Both the position numbers and the translations under genes were made by a program. Shown here piece by piece: positions 17,956-27,036 of a DNA stretch of 64,000 nucleotides (its first letter is position 1; each line of letters begins with the position of its first letter). The stretch comes from Zoogloea oleivorans. GTDB taxonomy: Bacteria > Pseudomonadota > Gammaproteobacteria > Burkholderiales > Rhodocyclaceae. Below the pieces are notes generated by a model. It did not search any database. It worked only from the letters and a program-made list of their open reading frames with translations, and was not told the origin of the DNA. The stretch is from positions 1 to 64,000 of the forward strand of contig JAOAUC010000079.1 of the NCBI GenBank assembly GCA_030157785.1, written 5' to 3'.

Positions 17956-18335
17956 TTTTTATTGTCTCCTGCGGGGTGCCCTGCACAGGCCTACTCCTGA
18001 GGACACACCCGCGTCCCCTCTCTAACGGAGGCGCCGGCCTATATCTTTAGTTAAAAGATGACGCTACGGAAACCGCTTTCTGCCCCAGCTTGTCGGGTTG
18101 GGCCCCGACTCGTCAAGTGAGGCTGGCCTTTGCGCCATTTTGCGGACTCGGGTACTCCCGGGGCTTGCGAGGTGCGAAATATCGATTCACTATCTGAAAA
18201 ATCCCCGCACTCACTGGTGTGGACGGGGATGCCGCGGGTTAAAATAGTTGGCTGCTTGCCACTGACAAGCATAGCGAGAAGGGTCCGCACGGACTGGGCC
18301 CGAATAAATCAATCAAGATCTCGAGGGGAAAACTG
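17956..18335. promoter_or_regulatory. 380-bp divergent intergenic region between the FIST gene and icd
   Basis: No gene is evident. It must hold both divergent promoters. A hairpin with a CCCCG stem (18201-18207 with 18224-18230) is followed by TTTT on the minus strand, like a terminator pointing away from icd, although no minus-strand gene precedes it. TTAAAATAG near 18239-18247 could be the -10 of icd, and GAGGGGA lies before its ATG. Confidence 0.45.
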
Positions 18336-20573
18336 ATGGCTGCAGGGAAATCAAAGATTATTTATACGCTAACGGACGAGGCGCCCCTTCTGGCCACCTG
18401 CGCCTTTCTGCCCATCGTTCGTACCTTCACCTCGCCGGCCGGCATCGATATCGTCAAGAGCGACATTTCGGTTTCCGCACGTGTCCTGGCCGAGTTTGCC
18501 GACTACCTGACCGATGAGCAGAAGGTGCCCGATGCCTTGGGCGAACTGGGCCGCATGACCCTGCTGCCCGACACCAATATCATCAAGCTGCCGAACATCA
18601 GCGCCTCCGTGCCGCAATTGACCGCCGCGATCAAGGAACTGCAGGCACGCGGCTTCAAGATTCCCGATTTCCCCGAGAACCCCAAGACCGACGAAGAGAA
18701 GGCGATTCGCACCCGTTATTCCAAGTCGCTGGGCAGTTCCGTCAATCCGGTGCTGCGCGAAGGCAACTCCGACCGCCGCGCGCCGCTGGCCGTCAAGCGC
18801 TACGCCCGCAAGAACCCGCACTCCATGGGCAAGTGGAGCATGGCGTCGCGCACCCACGTCGCACACATGACGCACGGTGACTTCTACCACGGCGAAAAGT
18901 CGATGACGATCGACAAGCCCCGTGACGTCAAGATGGAGCTGCTTACCAAGAGCGGTAAGGCCATCGTCCTGAAGCCGAAGCTGTCCCTGCTCGCCGGCGA
19001 AATCATCGACTCGATGTACATGAGCAAGAAGGCGCTGTGCGACTTCTACGAAGCGCAACTGGAAGATGCCCGCGAAACCGGCGTGATGTTCTCGCTGCAC
19101 GTCAAGGCAACGATGATGAAGGTCTCGCACCCGATCGTTTTCGGTCACTGCGTCCGGATCTTCTACAAGGAAGCCTTCGAGAAGCACGCCAAGCTGTTCG
19201 AGGAACTGGGCGTCAATGTCAATAATGGCATGTCCAACCTCTACGACAAGATCGCCAAGCTGCCGGAGTCCAAGCGCGAAGAGATCGAGCGCGACCTGCA
19301 CGCCTGTCACGAGCATCGTCCTGAGCTGGCAATGGTCGATTCCGCCAAGGGCATCACCAACTTCCACTCGCCCAGCGACGTGATCGTCGATGCCTCGATG
19401 CCGGCCATGATCCGCCTCGGCGGCAAGATGTGGGGTTCGGACGGCAAGCCGAAGGACACCAAGGCAGTCATGCCGGAGTCCACCTTCGCCCGCATCTATC
19501 AGGAGATGATCAACTTCTGCAAGACCAACGGCAACTTCGACCCGGTGACCATGGGTACCGTGCCGAACGTCGGTCTGATGGCCCAGCAGGCTGAAGAATA
19601 CGGCTCGCACGACAAGACCTTCGAAATTCCCGAAGACGGCATCGCCAACATCACCGACCTCGCCACCGGCGAAGTGCTGCTGACGCAGAACGTCGAAGCC
19701 GGCGACATCTGGCGCGCCTGCCAGGTCAAGGACGCGCCGATCCGCGATTGGGTCAAGCTGGCTGTCACCCGTGCCCGCAATTCCGGTACGCCGGCGATCT
19801 TCTGGCTCGACCCGTACCGTCCGCACGAAGCCGAACTGATCAAGAAGGTTGAAGCCTACCTGAAGGATTACGACACCACTGGCCTCGAGATTCATCACAT
19901 GTCGCAGGTTCGCGCCATGCGTTACACGCTGGAGCGCGTCATCCGCGGCCTCGACACCATTTCGGTGACCGGCAACATCCTGCGCGATTACCTGACCGAC
20001 CTGTTCCCGATCATGGAGCTGGGCACCAGCGCCAAGATGCTGTCCATCGTTCCGCTGATGGCGGGCGGCGGCATGTACGAAACGGGTGCCGGCGGTTCTG
20101 CGCCGAAGCACGTCAAGCAACTGGTGGAAGAAAACCACCTGCGCTGGGATTCGCTGGGCGAATTCCTGGCCCTGGCCGTGTCGCTGGAAGATCTGGGCCT
20201 CAAGACCGGCAACAACAAGGCGAAGGTCCTGGCCAAGACCCTCGACGATGCGACCGGCAAGCTGCTCGAAAACAACAAGTCGCCGTCGCCGCGCACCGGC
20301 GAGCTCGACAACCGGGGCAGCCAGTTCTACCTGTCCCTGTACTGGGCACAGGCACTTGCCGCCCAGACCGACGATGCCGAACTGCAGGCGCAGTTTGCAC
20401 CGCTGGCCAAGGCCCTGACCGAAAACGAGCAGAAGATCGTCGACGAACTCAAGGCCGTGCAGGGCAAGCCGGTCGATATCGGTGGCTACTACCTGGCCGA
20501 TTCCGAGAAGTGCAAGGCCGTCATGCGTCCCAGCGCCACCTTCAATGCGGTGCTGAAGGCTGCACGGGTCTGA
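18336..20573 (+). CDS. icd: isocitrate dehydrogenase, NADP-dependent, monomeric type
   Basis: A 745-residue protein matching the monomeric IDH family (about 740 residues) over its full length, from [20 protein letters not shown] at the N-terminus through the substrate-binding [18 protein letters not shown] region and [13 protein letters not shown] to the C-terminal [18 protein letters not shown]. It oxidises isocitrate to 2-oxoglutarate in the TCA cycle with NADP. GAGGGGA eight bases before the ATG supports the start. It stands alone between a divergent FIST gene and a strong terminator. The family is unrelated to the common dimeric IDH and is typical of several Betaproteobacteria and Actinobacteria. 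Confidence 0.97.
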   Translation: MAAGKSKIIYTLTDEAPLLATCAFLPIVRTFTSPAGIDIVKSDISVSARVLAEFADYLTDEQKVPDALGELGRMTLLPDTNIIKLPNISASVPQLTAAIKELQARGFKIPDFPENPKTDEEKAIRTRYSKSLGSSVNPVLREGNSDRRAPLAVKRYARKNPHSMGKWSMASRTHVAHMTHGDFYHGEKSMTIDKPRDVKMELLTKSGKAIVLKPKLSLLAGEIIDSMYMSKKALCDFYEAQLEDARETGVMFSLHVKATMMKVSHPIVFGHCVRIFYKEAFEKHAKLFEELGVNVNNGMSNLYDKIAKLPESKREEIERDLHACHEHRPELAMVDSAKGITNFHSPSDVIVDASMPAMIRLGGKMWGSDGKPKDTKAVMPESTFARIYQEMINFCKTNGNFDPVTMGTVPNVGLMAQQAEEYGSHDKTFEIPEDGIANITDLATGEVLLTQNVEAGDIWRACQVKDAPIRDWVKLAVTRARNSGTPAIFWLDPYRPHEAELIKKVEAYLKDYDTTGLEIHHMSQVRAMRYTLERVIRGLDTISVTGNILRDYLTDLFPIMELGTSAKMLSIVPLMAGGGMYETGAGGSAPKHVKQLVEENHLRWDSLGEFLALAVSLEDLGLKTGNNKAKVLAKTLDDATGKLLENNKSPSPRTGELDNRGSQFYLSLYWAQALAAQTDDAELQAQFAPLAKALTENEQKIVDELKAVQGKPVDIGGYYLADSEKCKAVMRPSATFNAVLKAARV

Positions 20574-20608
20574 TCGTGAAGTGAGCCTGTAGCTTTCGCT
20601 ATTCGGCA

Positions 20609-20652
20609 GATTCGTGCCGGCAAGCCAGAATTCCGGTTTGCCGGCACGAATC
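20609..20652 (+). terminator. long hairpin after icd
   Basis: A 15-bp perfect stem (about 20610-20624 with 20637-20651) lies 36 bp past the icd stop, followed by only a short GTTT. It probably ends or stabilises the icd transcript. Confidence 0.7.
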
Positions 20653-20708
20653 GTTTACGACCGGACATGCTATGGTCCGGGCCGGCCACGGAATGAAACA
20701 TCAAGTCT

Positions 20709-21083
20709 ATGAATCAGGAAAAACCTCCACCTTCGCCCGTCACCGATCGGGGCGTACGGGTTGCACTGATCTTCGCCCTCGCTGCCGAGCGCCTGAATGC
20801 TTACTACGAGCATCGCCAGTGGCTGACCGAAGCCCAGGGTGCGACGCTGGCCGCCGAGTGGCTGGCAAGGTCGAAGCGCAGCCTGCCGGACGCGGAGCGA
20901 CGTTTGCTGTCTGCCCTCAGTGACCAGCTGGCACGGCAGATCGAAGCGTCGGTGGCACGGGAGGTGGGCCTGCACATTACCCACGAGATGATGGAGTCCC
21001 TCGATACCAACTATCAGTCGGAGGTCGGTCTGTCCCTCATGGTGGAATGCGAGCGCCTGCTTGATGGCGGCCTGACTCGCTAG
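20709..21083 (+). CDS. hypothetical protein, helical
   Basis: A 124-residue protein I do not recognise. After a short Pro-rich N-terminus (QEKPPPSP) it is almost entirely helical and charged, with no signal peptide and no cysteine clusters. Segments LIFALAAERLNAYYEHRQW and SALSDQLARQIEASVAREVG look amphipathic and could form a helical bundle or coiled coil. Codon use is like the neighbours, which supports a real gene. It stands alone between icd and a convergent SDR gene. The start at 20709 is the first ATG of the frame; no strong ribosome site is visible. Confidence 0.7.
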   Translation: MNQEKPPPSPVTDRGVRVALIFALAAERLNAYYEHRQWLTEAQGATLAAEWLARSKRSLPDAERRLLSALSDQLARQIEASVAREVGLHITHEMMESLDTNYQSEVGLSLMVECERLLDGGLTR

Positions 21084-21105
21084 CCTCCCTGACAGGTTCC
21101 GGCGC

Positions 21106-21843
21106 TCAGCCGGGCAGGTGGCGCAGGTCGCCGTCCACCACTTCTCCGAATTGTTCCCCCAGCAGGTAATCCACCAGGCGCTCCGCGGCAGCTTCGGGCG
21201 AGGCGAGCTGGCCGCTTTTTTTCAGGCCCTCGAAACGCGCCTTCTGCGGAAACTGCTCGACACTGCTGGCGCGAATCTCGGCCTGCATGGCGGTGTCGAC
21301 GACTCCCGGTGCGAGGCTGGCGATACGCAGGCCGGGGATGCGCTCAAGCGCGGTTGCCCGGGCGTGATGGTCGAGGGCGGCCTTGCTGGCGCAGTAGCTC
21401 CCCCAGCCGGCGTAGGGATTGCGGGCGGCACCGCTGGAAACATGCACGATGCGCCGGTCGGCGCAATGGTGGGTGGTGGCCACGAAGGCATTGGCGAGAA
21501 GCAGCGGGGCGCCGAGGTTCACCTGGATGGCCCGGGTCAGGGTGGTCGGGTCCAGCATGCCGAGCGGGCCGACGGGCTGGAGCATGCCGGCATTGTTGAT
21601 GAGCAGGGCGGTGTCGGCTCCGGCAACAAACCCGGCAGGGCCGCTGCTGTCGAGCCAATCGCGCAGTGCCTGCGAGTCGGAGAGATCGAGCGGCACTTCC
21701 TGGAGGCGTTGGGGAAATGCAGTGGCCAGTCCGGTATTGGGCGAGCGGGCAATCCCGAGTACAAAAATGCCGCGTTCGAGGAGTGTCCGGGCAAGGGCGG
21801 CGCCGAGCCCGCGGCTGTGTCCGGTGAGAATGGCCTTGATCAT
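21106..21843 (-). CDS. short-chain dehydrogenase/reductase
   Basis: A 245-residue classical SDR: nucleotide-binding TGHSRGLGAALA near residue 7, LLINNAGML with the NNAG motif near residue 80, a catalytic Ser in HVSSGAARNP and YCASKAALD (Tyr-x3-Lys). The Rossmann fold places it among NAD(P)-dependent oxidoreductases; the substrate is unknown, and close annotated relatives include sepiapterin-reductase-like proteins. The next gene on the minus strand ends only five bases upstream (21849), so this gene is probably in the same transcript as the Cache/GGDEF/EAL gene. Confidence 0.88.
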   Translation of the reverse strand: MIKAILTGHSRGLGAALARTLLERGIFVLGIARSPNTGLATAFPQRLQEVPLDLSDSQALRDWLDSSGPAGFVAGADTALLINNAGMLQPVGPLGMLDPTTLTRAIQVNLGAPLLLANAFVATTHHCADRRIVHVSSGAARNPYAGWGSYCASKAALDHHARATALERIPGLRIASLAPGVVDTAMQAEIRASSVEQFPQKARFEGLKKSGQLASPEAAAERLVDYLLGEQFGEVVDGDLRHLPG

Positions 21844-21848
21844 GTCCG

Positions 21849-24728
21849 TCAGGCTATCAGGGCGGCGCTTCCGGGTAAAAGGAGTTTGGCCATGTCGTCG
21901 GCAGCCACCGGCCGCGAGAAGTGGTAGCCCTGGCCGATGTTGCAGCCCAGCTCCCGCAGGATATGCTGCTGCTCGGCCGACTCGATGCCTTCGGCGATGG
22001 TGACCAGGGACATGTCACGGGCGATGCTGACGATGGCGCTGATCAGCGTGATGTCGTCCCGGTTGCGGTGGAGTTCGGAGACGAAGGACTTGTCGATCTT
22101 CAATACATCGAAGCGGAAGTTGCGCAGATAGGACAGGCTTGAGTAGCCGGTACCGAAGTCGTCGAGGGACAGCTGGACGCCCAAGTCCACGAGGCCCTGA
22201 AGGGTCTGGCGGACCTGCTCGTCCTGGTTCAGGAAGACGCTTTCAGTGACTTCGATTTCCAGCCGGTCCGGCCCGATGCGGTGGCGCAACAGGGTGTCGC
22301 GGACCTTGTCCACGAAGTCCCGGCAGCGCAGCTGGGGCACGGCCACGTTGACGGCCATGCGGATCGGTGTGGCGCCTTCGTCGTCCCACAGGGCGAGCTG
22401 GCGGCAGGCTTCGTCCAGAACCCATGTCCCGATACCGTGAATCAGGCCGGTTTCCTCTGCCACCGGGATGAAGCGGTCGGGTGGCATGAGCGCCTCGCCC
22501 GTCGGCAGCCAGCGCAGCAGGGCTTCGCAGCCGACGATCTTGCCGCTGCTCAGGTCTACCTGGGGCTGGTAATGAAGGATCAGTTCCTTGCGGCTGACCG
22601 CATGGCGCAGGCCGTTTTCGATGCGCAGGCGTTCGGTTACCCAGAGGTTGAACTCGGGGGTGAAAAACTGGAAGTTGTTCCGGCCGGAATTCTTGGCGTG
22701 ATACATGGCCGCGTCGGCATTTTTCAGCAGCGTTGCGCCGTCGGTGCCGTTGTCCGGATACAGGGCGATGCCGATGCTGGGTGTGATCTGCAGTTCGTGC
22801 TTGTCCACGTAGTAGGGCTGGGCCAGCGTAGCGAGGATCTTGCGGGCAGAGGGAAGGGCGCTGGTGCGCTGCTCCAGGTTGGTCAGCAGCACCACGAATT
22901 CATCGCCGCCCAGACGGCTGACGGTGTCGCTCTCGCGGACAATCTCGCGGAGGCGCCCGGCCACTTCCTGTAGCAGACGATCACCCACCGGGTGGCCGAG
23001 GGAATCGTTGATGTTCTTGAAGCGGTCGAGGTCGATGAAGAGCACTGCGAGCTGGCGCTCTTCCCGCTTGGCCTGGGCCAGGGCCTGGGTCAGCCGGTCG
23101 GTGAGGAGTGTCCGGTTGGGCAACTGGGTGAGGGGGTCGAATTCGGCCAGATGGCGAATGCGGGTTTCCGCTTCCTTGCGTTCGGTAATGTCGAGGAAAG
23201 TGCCCACGTAATGGAGTACCGCGCCGGATTCGGTGCGCACGGTGCTGATGTTGATCAGCTCCGGGTAGCTGCGACCATCCTTCCTCCGGTTCCAGATTTC
23301 GCCGCTCCACGAGCCGGTTTCGCGGATGGCCTTCCACATGACCCGGTAGAACTCCGCATCGTGCTTGCCGGAGGACAGGATGTCGGGGCGCCGGCCGATG
23401 ACGTCTTCGGCGGCGTGGCCGGTGATGTGGCAGAAGGCCGGGTTCACGGCCAGGATGCGCGTTTCGGGGTCGGTAATGACGATCCCTTCCTTGCTGCTTT
23501 CAAATACATGGCCGGCCAGGTGGAGTGCATCGGCCTGGGTTTCGAGGGCGCGGCTGTGGGCCTCGATTTCCCGGTGATAGTTGCGGAACAGCCCGGTCAT
23601 CCAGCGGGAGAAGAACACTGATGCGGCAATGGCCAGGGCGATGGCAACCATGGCGGCAATGAGCAGATAGGGAATGCGGTTCGACAGGGAGCTCAGCGCT
23701 GCGTCGCGTTCGCGGGCGAATTCGCCCTGCATTTCCTCCTGGAAAATCGAGGCGATGACGATCATGTTCCACGGGTGGTAGGGCATGACGTAGGCCGTCC
23801 GGGTGCTCATGACATTGCTCGTGCGGCGTAGCCACGGATAGGAGAGGTGGCCACCGCCCTGCTTGCCGAGTTCGAGGAGCTGCCCGCGGATGCTCTGTTC
23901 TGCGGGGCTGCCGACACGGCTGTAGTGTTTGCCCTCGTGCTCGGGCCACTGGGGCTGGAGCAGTAGTTGACCGCTCTGGGCAATAGCCACGAAGCTGCCC
24001 GTGTCACCGAACTTCCAGGCGCGCAGCCTTTCGACGCCCTCCCGGAGGCGCATTTCATGCCACTTGTGGAGGTAGTCGCCGGTGCCGATCAGCCAGCCGT
24101 AGGGTTTGAAGCGCTGCACGTAGGCAAGCTTGTCGGCCATTTGTTGCGGATTGTCAGGGGCGTACCAGCGATACGACGAAAAGCCGCCCTGCGCACTTTT
24201 TCGGGCCGCGCTAACGAGGCCGCGCATGATGTAGTGGCCGGTATCGTCCCTGTTGTTCCACAGGGAACTACCCTCCCGGGTCGGGGCGATGGGGAGGAGG
24301 ACACACTTGCCTTCTTCATCGTCGATGAAGAAGTAGCCGCGTCCCTCATAAAAACGCTGCGGGCGCAGCGCAGCGATGATCAGGCGTTTGACCTCGGCCT
24401 CCGGGCGGCGGGTGTGTTCCCGGTCGTAGATCGCCTGGGCCGTTTGCATGGCCATGGCAACTTTGTCCTGGAGCGCTTCCCGCAGGGCGGATTCGGTGCG
24501 GGAATGGACGAAATCGAGGTAGCCGATGGCCGCAGCCATTTCGCTCTTAAGGCGTTCCTGTTTCTTGATCTGGAAGCTCTGCTCGAGCCGGTCGATGATT
24601 TTCTGATGTTCCGAAAAACCAACCCACAGGAAGCCCCCGCCAAGTGCCAGCGCCAGTGTGACGACCACGACCAGCGTGCCTATCAGGTGATAGTAGGGCA
24701 GGCTGCGGTCGGTGATGTGAAATCTCAT
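21849..24728 (-). CDS. Cache-PAS-GGDEF-EAL membrane c-di-GMP protein
   Basis: A 959-residue protein with transmembrane helices at about 14-36 and 354-376 that enclose a periplasmic Cache domain; GRGYFFIDDEEGKCVLLPI and FKPYGWLIGTGDYLHKW are characteristic single-Cache signatures of small-molecule sensors. A PAS domain (about 410-520, ILAVNPAFCHITGHAAEDV), GGDEF (SRLGGDEFVVLL) and EAL (CEALLRWLPTG, DDFGTGYSSLSYL) follow. Both enzymatic motifs are intact. Domain order and PAS sequence resemble the PAS/GGDEF/EAL protein at 13.7 kb, suggesting shared ancestry of the cytoplasmic part. It is divergent from the sensor kinase gene at 24.9 kb. Confidence 0.92.
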   Translation of the reverse strand: MRFHITDRSLPYYHLIGTLVVVVTLALALGGGFLWVGFSEHQKIIDRLEQSFQIKKQERLKSEMAAAIGYLDFVHSRTESALREALQDKVAMAMQTAQAIYDREHTRRPEAEVKRLIIAALRPQRFYEGRGYFFIDDEEGKCVLLPIAPTREGSSLWNNRDDTGHYIMRGLVSAARKSAQGGFSSYRWYAPDNPQQMADKLAYVQRFKPYGWLIGTGDYLHKWHEMRLREGVERLRAWKFGDTGSFVAIAQSGQLLLQPQWPEHEGKHYSRVGSPAEQSIRGQLLELGKQGGGHLSYPWLRRTSNVMSTRTAYVMPYHPWNMIVIASIFQEEMQGEFARERDAALSSLSNRIPYLLIAAMVAIALAIAASVFFSRWMTGLFRNYHREIEAHSRALETQADALHLAGHVFESSKEGIVITDPETRILAVNPAFCHITGHAAEDVIGRRPDILSSGKHDAEFYRVMWKAIRETGSWSGEIWNRRKDGRSYPELINISTVRTESGAVLHYVGTFLDITERKEAETRIRHLAEFDPLTQLPNRTLLTDRLTQALAQAKREERQLAVLFIDLDRFKNINDSLGHPVGDRLLQEVAGRLREIVRESDTVSRLGGDEFVVLLTNLEQRTSALPSARKILATLAQPYYVDKHELQITPSIGIALYPDNGTDGATLLKNADAAMYHAKNSGRNNFQFFTPEFNLWVTERLRIENGLRHAVSRKELILHYQPQVDLSSGKIVGCEALLRWLPTGEALMPPDRFIPVAEETGLIHGIGTWVLDEACRQLALWDDEGATPIRMAVNVAVPQLRCRDFVDKVRDTLLRHRIGPDRLEIEVTESVFLNQDEQVRQTLQGLVDLGVQLSLDDFGTGYSSLSYLRNFRFDVLKIDKSFVSELHRNRDDITLISAIVSIARDMSLVTIAEGIESAEQQHILRELGCNIGQGYHFSRPVAADDMAKLLLPGSAALIA

Positions 24729-24928
24729 GAGTAGGCAGGAAGGGCACAGTTTGCGGCAGCCGGGTCTCCAATAGCCAGAGGCTTTGCCTGTCTACATAAC
24801 GGCCCTGTTCTCTACAACTAAAGTAGTAATTCTCCCGACTCTCCGGCGAGCCTGAAATGCCCTCCTGCCGCAAGACAAAATGCTCAAGCCGGAATGTCGC
24901 CAGACGTTAACGGAAAATACCCCGATCG

Positions 24929-26671
24929 ATGTTCGCTTCGCACCTGCCTGCCCGTCATTCCAGATATTGCCTCATGCCTTCTGTCGACATTCCGATTCCG
25001 TCCGCCCGGCGCCTGCGCCTTTTTGCTCCGATCATCGTCGTCGTCATCGCCCTGGTCGGGCTGCTGTGGGGAGCTGTGATCTACAAGGCCAGGATGGAGG
25101 AAGCGCTGGTCGTCCGTTCTATCAACACCGAAAACCTCAATCTGGCCCGGGCCTTCGAAGAGCACTCCATCCGCACTATCAAGAGCGTCGATCAGGCGGT
25201 GCTGTTCCTCAAGTTCCAGTACGAGAAGTACGGCGACAAGGTGAACATCGCCGAGTTCGTGCGCGAGGGCATGATCATCAGCAGCATCTTCAATCAGTTG
25301 GGGGTCATCGACGAGCACGGTATCTACATCATGAGCAATCTGCCCAATCACAAGCAGATGGATCTTTCCGACCGGGAGCACTTCAAGGTGCACATCGAAA
25401 AGGACAGCAACCAGCTCTTCATCAGCAAGCCGGTGCTGGGGCGGGCGTCGGGCAAGTGGTCGATCCAGATGACGCGGCGCATCAACAAGCCGGACGGCAG
25501 CTTCGGCGGTGTGGTGGTGATTTCGGTTGATCCCTTCTATTTCTCCGACTTCTACCGGGGCGTTGACCTGGGCAGTGGCGGGGTGGTTGCCCTGGTCGGA
25601 AAGGACGGCGTGGTGCGTGCCCGGCGTTCAGGCGAGAACAAGCAGGTAGGGCAGGACGTGAGCGGCAGTCCGCTGCTGGCCATGTGGGAAAAGGGAAATA
25701 TCGGAAGCTATCGTTCGAGCAGCCTGTCGGATGGGGTCAAGCGCTTCTACAGTTTTCGTGGGCTTGAGGAATATCCTCTCGCCGTGGCCGTGGGCGTCAG
25801 CGAGGATGAAGCCCTGGTCGACTTTCACGACCGCCGGGTGGGCTACATGATCTACGCAGGGGGAATGAGCCTGATCGTGCTGCTCTTTGGCGCGCTGGCC
25901 ATTCATTTGCTGAATCGCCAGTACCGCATCTCGGAAGCGCTGCGGGAAAGCCAGATCAAGGCCGAGGCGGCCAACCGGATGAAGTCGGAGTTCCTGGCAT
26001 CGATGTCCCACGAGTTGCGCACGCCGCTCAACGGCATCATGGGCTACGCTGAATTCCTGCGCGACAATTCGGACGAGACCAACCGGGAGTTTGCCGGCAT
26101 CATCCTCGACAGCAGCCATTACCTGCTCAAGGTGGTCAATTCGATTCTCGATCTGGCCAAGATCGAATCCGGCAAAATGGACCTTGAGCTTCGCCCCGAA
26201 CCCTTGTTGCCGATGCTCGATCGCATCGTCCGGACCCACTATCCGCCGGCCGCCGAAAAAGGGCTGGAGATGGCCGTCACGCTGGCGCCGGACCTGCCGG
26301 CCGAACTGCTTTGCGATTCGACGCGGGTGGCGCAGGTCATCAACAATCTGCTCAACAATGCGATCAAATTTACCGATGCGGGAAGTGTCACCGTGCAGGC
26401 CAGCCTGGAGGCCGGAATGCTGCGTATCTCAGTGGCCGACACCGGCTGCGGCATTCCTGAGGAAATGATGCCGCACATTTTCGAGCGTTTCCGCCAGGTG
26501 GATGGCTTCCTGACCCGTCGTCACCAGGGCACCGGCCTTGGGCTGGCGCTGGTGAAGGAGCTCGTCGATCTGATGGGGGGAAACGTGGCGGTGACATCCG
26601 AGCCCGGGAAGGGGAGCGAGTTTGTCATTCGTTTGCCGCTCGGCACGGCAGCTTCTTCGCAACAAGGATGA
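24929..26671 (+). CDS. Cache-domain sensor histidine kinase
   Basis: A 580-residue kinase. One transmembrane helix at about 31-52 and another near 304-328 flank a periplasmic double-Cache-like sensor (DEHGIYIMSN, SDREHFKVH, GSFGGVVVISVDPFYFSDF), typical for small organic ligands. Then HisKA with SMSHELRTPLNG (phosphorylated His361) and HATPase_c with NAIKFTD, DTGCGI and GTGLGLALVKELV. It ends four bases into the receiver gene downstream, its obvious partner. The start is uncertain: an in-frame ATG at 24974 also leaves the whole transmembrane segment intact and neither has a good ribosome site. Confidence 0.9.
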   Translation: MFASHLPARHSRYCLMPSVDIPIPSARRLRLFAPIIVVVIALVGLLWGAVIYKARMEEALVVRSINTENLNLARAFEEHSIRTIKSVDQAVLFLKFQYEKYGDKVNIAEFVREGMIISSIFNQLGVIDEHGIYIMSNLPNHKQMDLSDREHFKVHIEKDSNQLFISKPVLGRASGKWSIQMTRRINKPDGSFGGVVVISVDPFYFSDFYRGVDLGSGGVVALVGKDGVVRARRSGENKQVGQDVSGSPLLAMWEKGNIGSYRSSSLSDGVKRFYSFRGLEEYPLAVAVGVSEDEALVDFHDRRVGYMIYAGGMSLIVLLFGALAIHLLNRQYRISEALRESQIKAEAANRMKSEFLASMSHELRTPLNGIMGYAEFLRDNSDETNREFAGIILDSSHYLLKVVNSILDLAKIESGKMDLELRPEPLLPMLDRIVRTHYPPAAEKGLEMAVTLAPDLPAELLCDSTRVAQVINNLLNNAIKFTDAGSVTVQASLEAGMLRISVADTGCGIPEEMMPHIFERFRQVDGFLTRRHQGTGLGLALVKELVDLMGGNVAVTSEPGKGSEFVIRLPLGTAASSQQG

Positions 26672-27033
26672 ATCCCATGAGAGTCCTGGTTGTCGACGAT
26701 CAAAAGGTCAATCGGACCTTGCCCCGCGTGCTGCTGCAGCAGGTCGGCTGCGAAGTCTTCGAGACCGACAGCGGTGACGCCGCTCTTGCGTTTCTCAAGG
26801 GCCAGACGGTGGATGTCATCCTGCTGGATATCAGCATGCCGGGCATCAGCGGAACGGATGTGTGCCGGCAGCTGCGCCAGGATCCGGCCTGCGCCGGCTT
26901 GCTGATCGTGGCCTACACGGCCCATGCCCTGCCCAGCGAGCGGGCGGACATCCTCGCGGCAGGCTTCAATGAATTGCTCATCAAGCCCATCAACCGGCAG
27001 CGTTTGCTGACTGCGCTTTCGCTGCCGGTCTAG
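26668..27033 (+). CDS. single-domain response regulator
   Basis: A 121-residue receiver domain without output domain. The acidic pair is Asp10-Asp11, the phosphorylated residue Asp54 (ILLDISMPG) and the conserved Lys is Lys106 (LLIKPIN). Its ATG overlaps the stop of the histidine kinase, so it is the cognate partner and probably relays phosphate to an unlinked hybrid protein or acts by protein-protein contact. It ends three bases before the stop of parC on the opposite strand. Confidence 0.92.
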   Translation: MNPMRVLVVDDQKVNRTLPRVLLQQVGCEVFETDSGDAALAFLKGQTVDVILLDISMPGISGTDVCRQLRQDPACAGLLIVAYTAHALPSERADILAAGFNELLIKPINRQRLLTALSLPV

Positions 27034-27036
27034 CCA

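Noticed and set aside
18051-18290. 79-codon minus-strand frame upstream of icd
   Set aside because: No ribosome site, no homology, and it contains the hairpin; more likely promoter region.
18369-20138. 589-codon minus-strand frame opposite icd
   Set aside because: Shadow of a well-conserved gene; the translation is His/Asp/Val-rich and has no recognisable domain.
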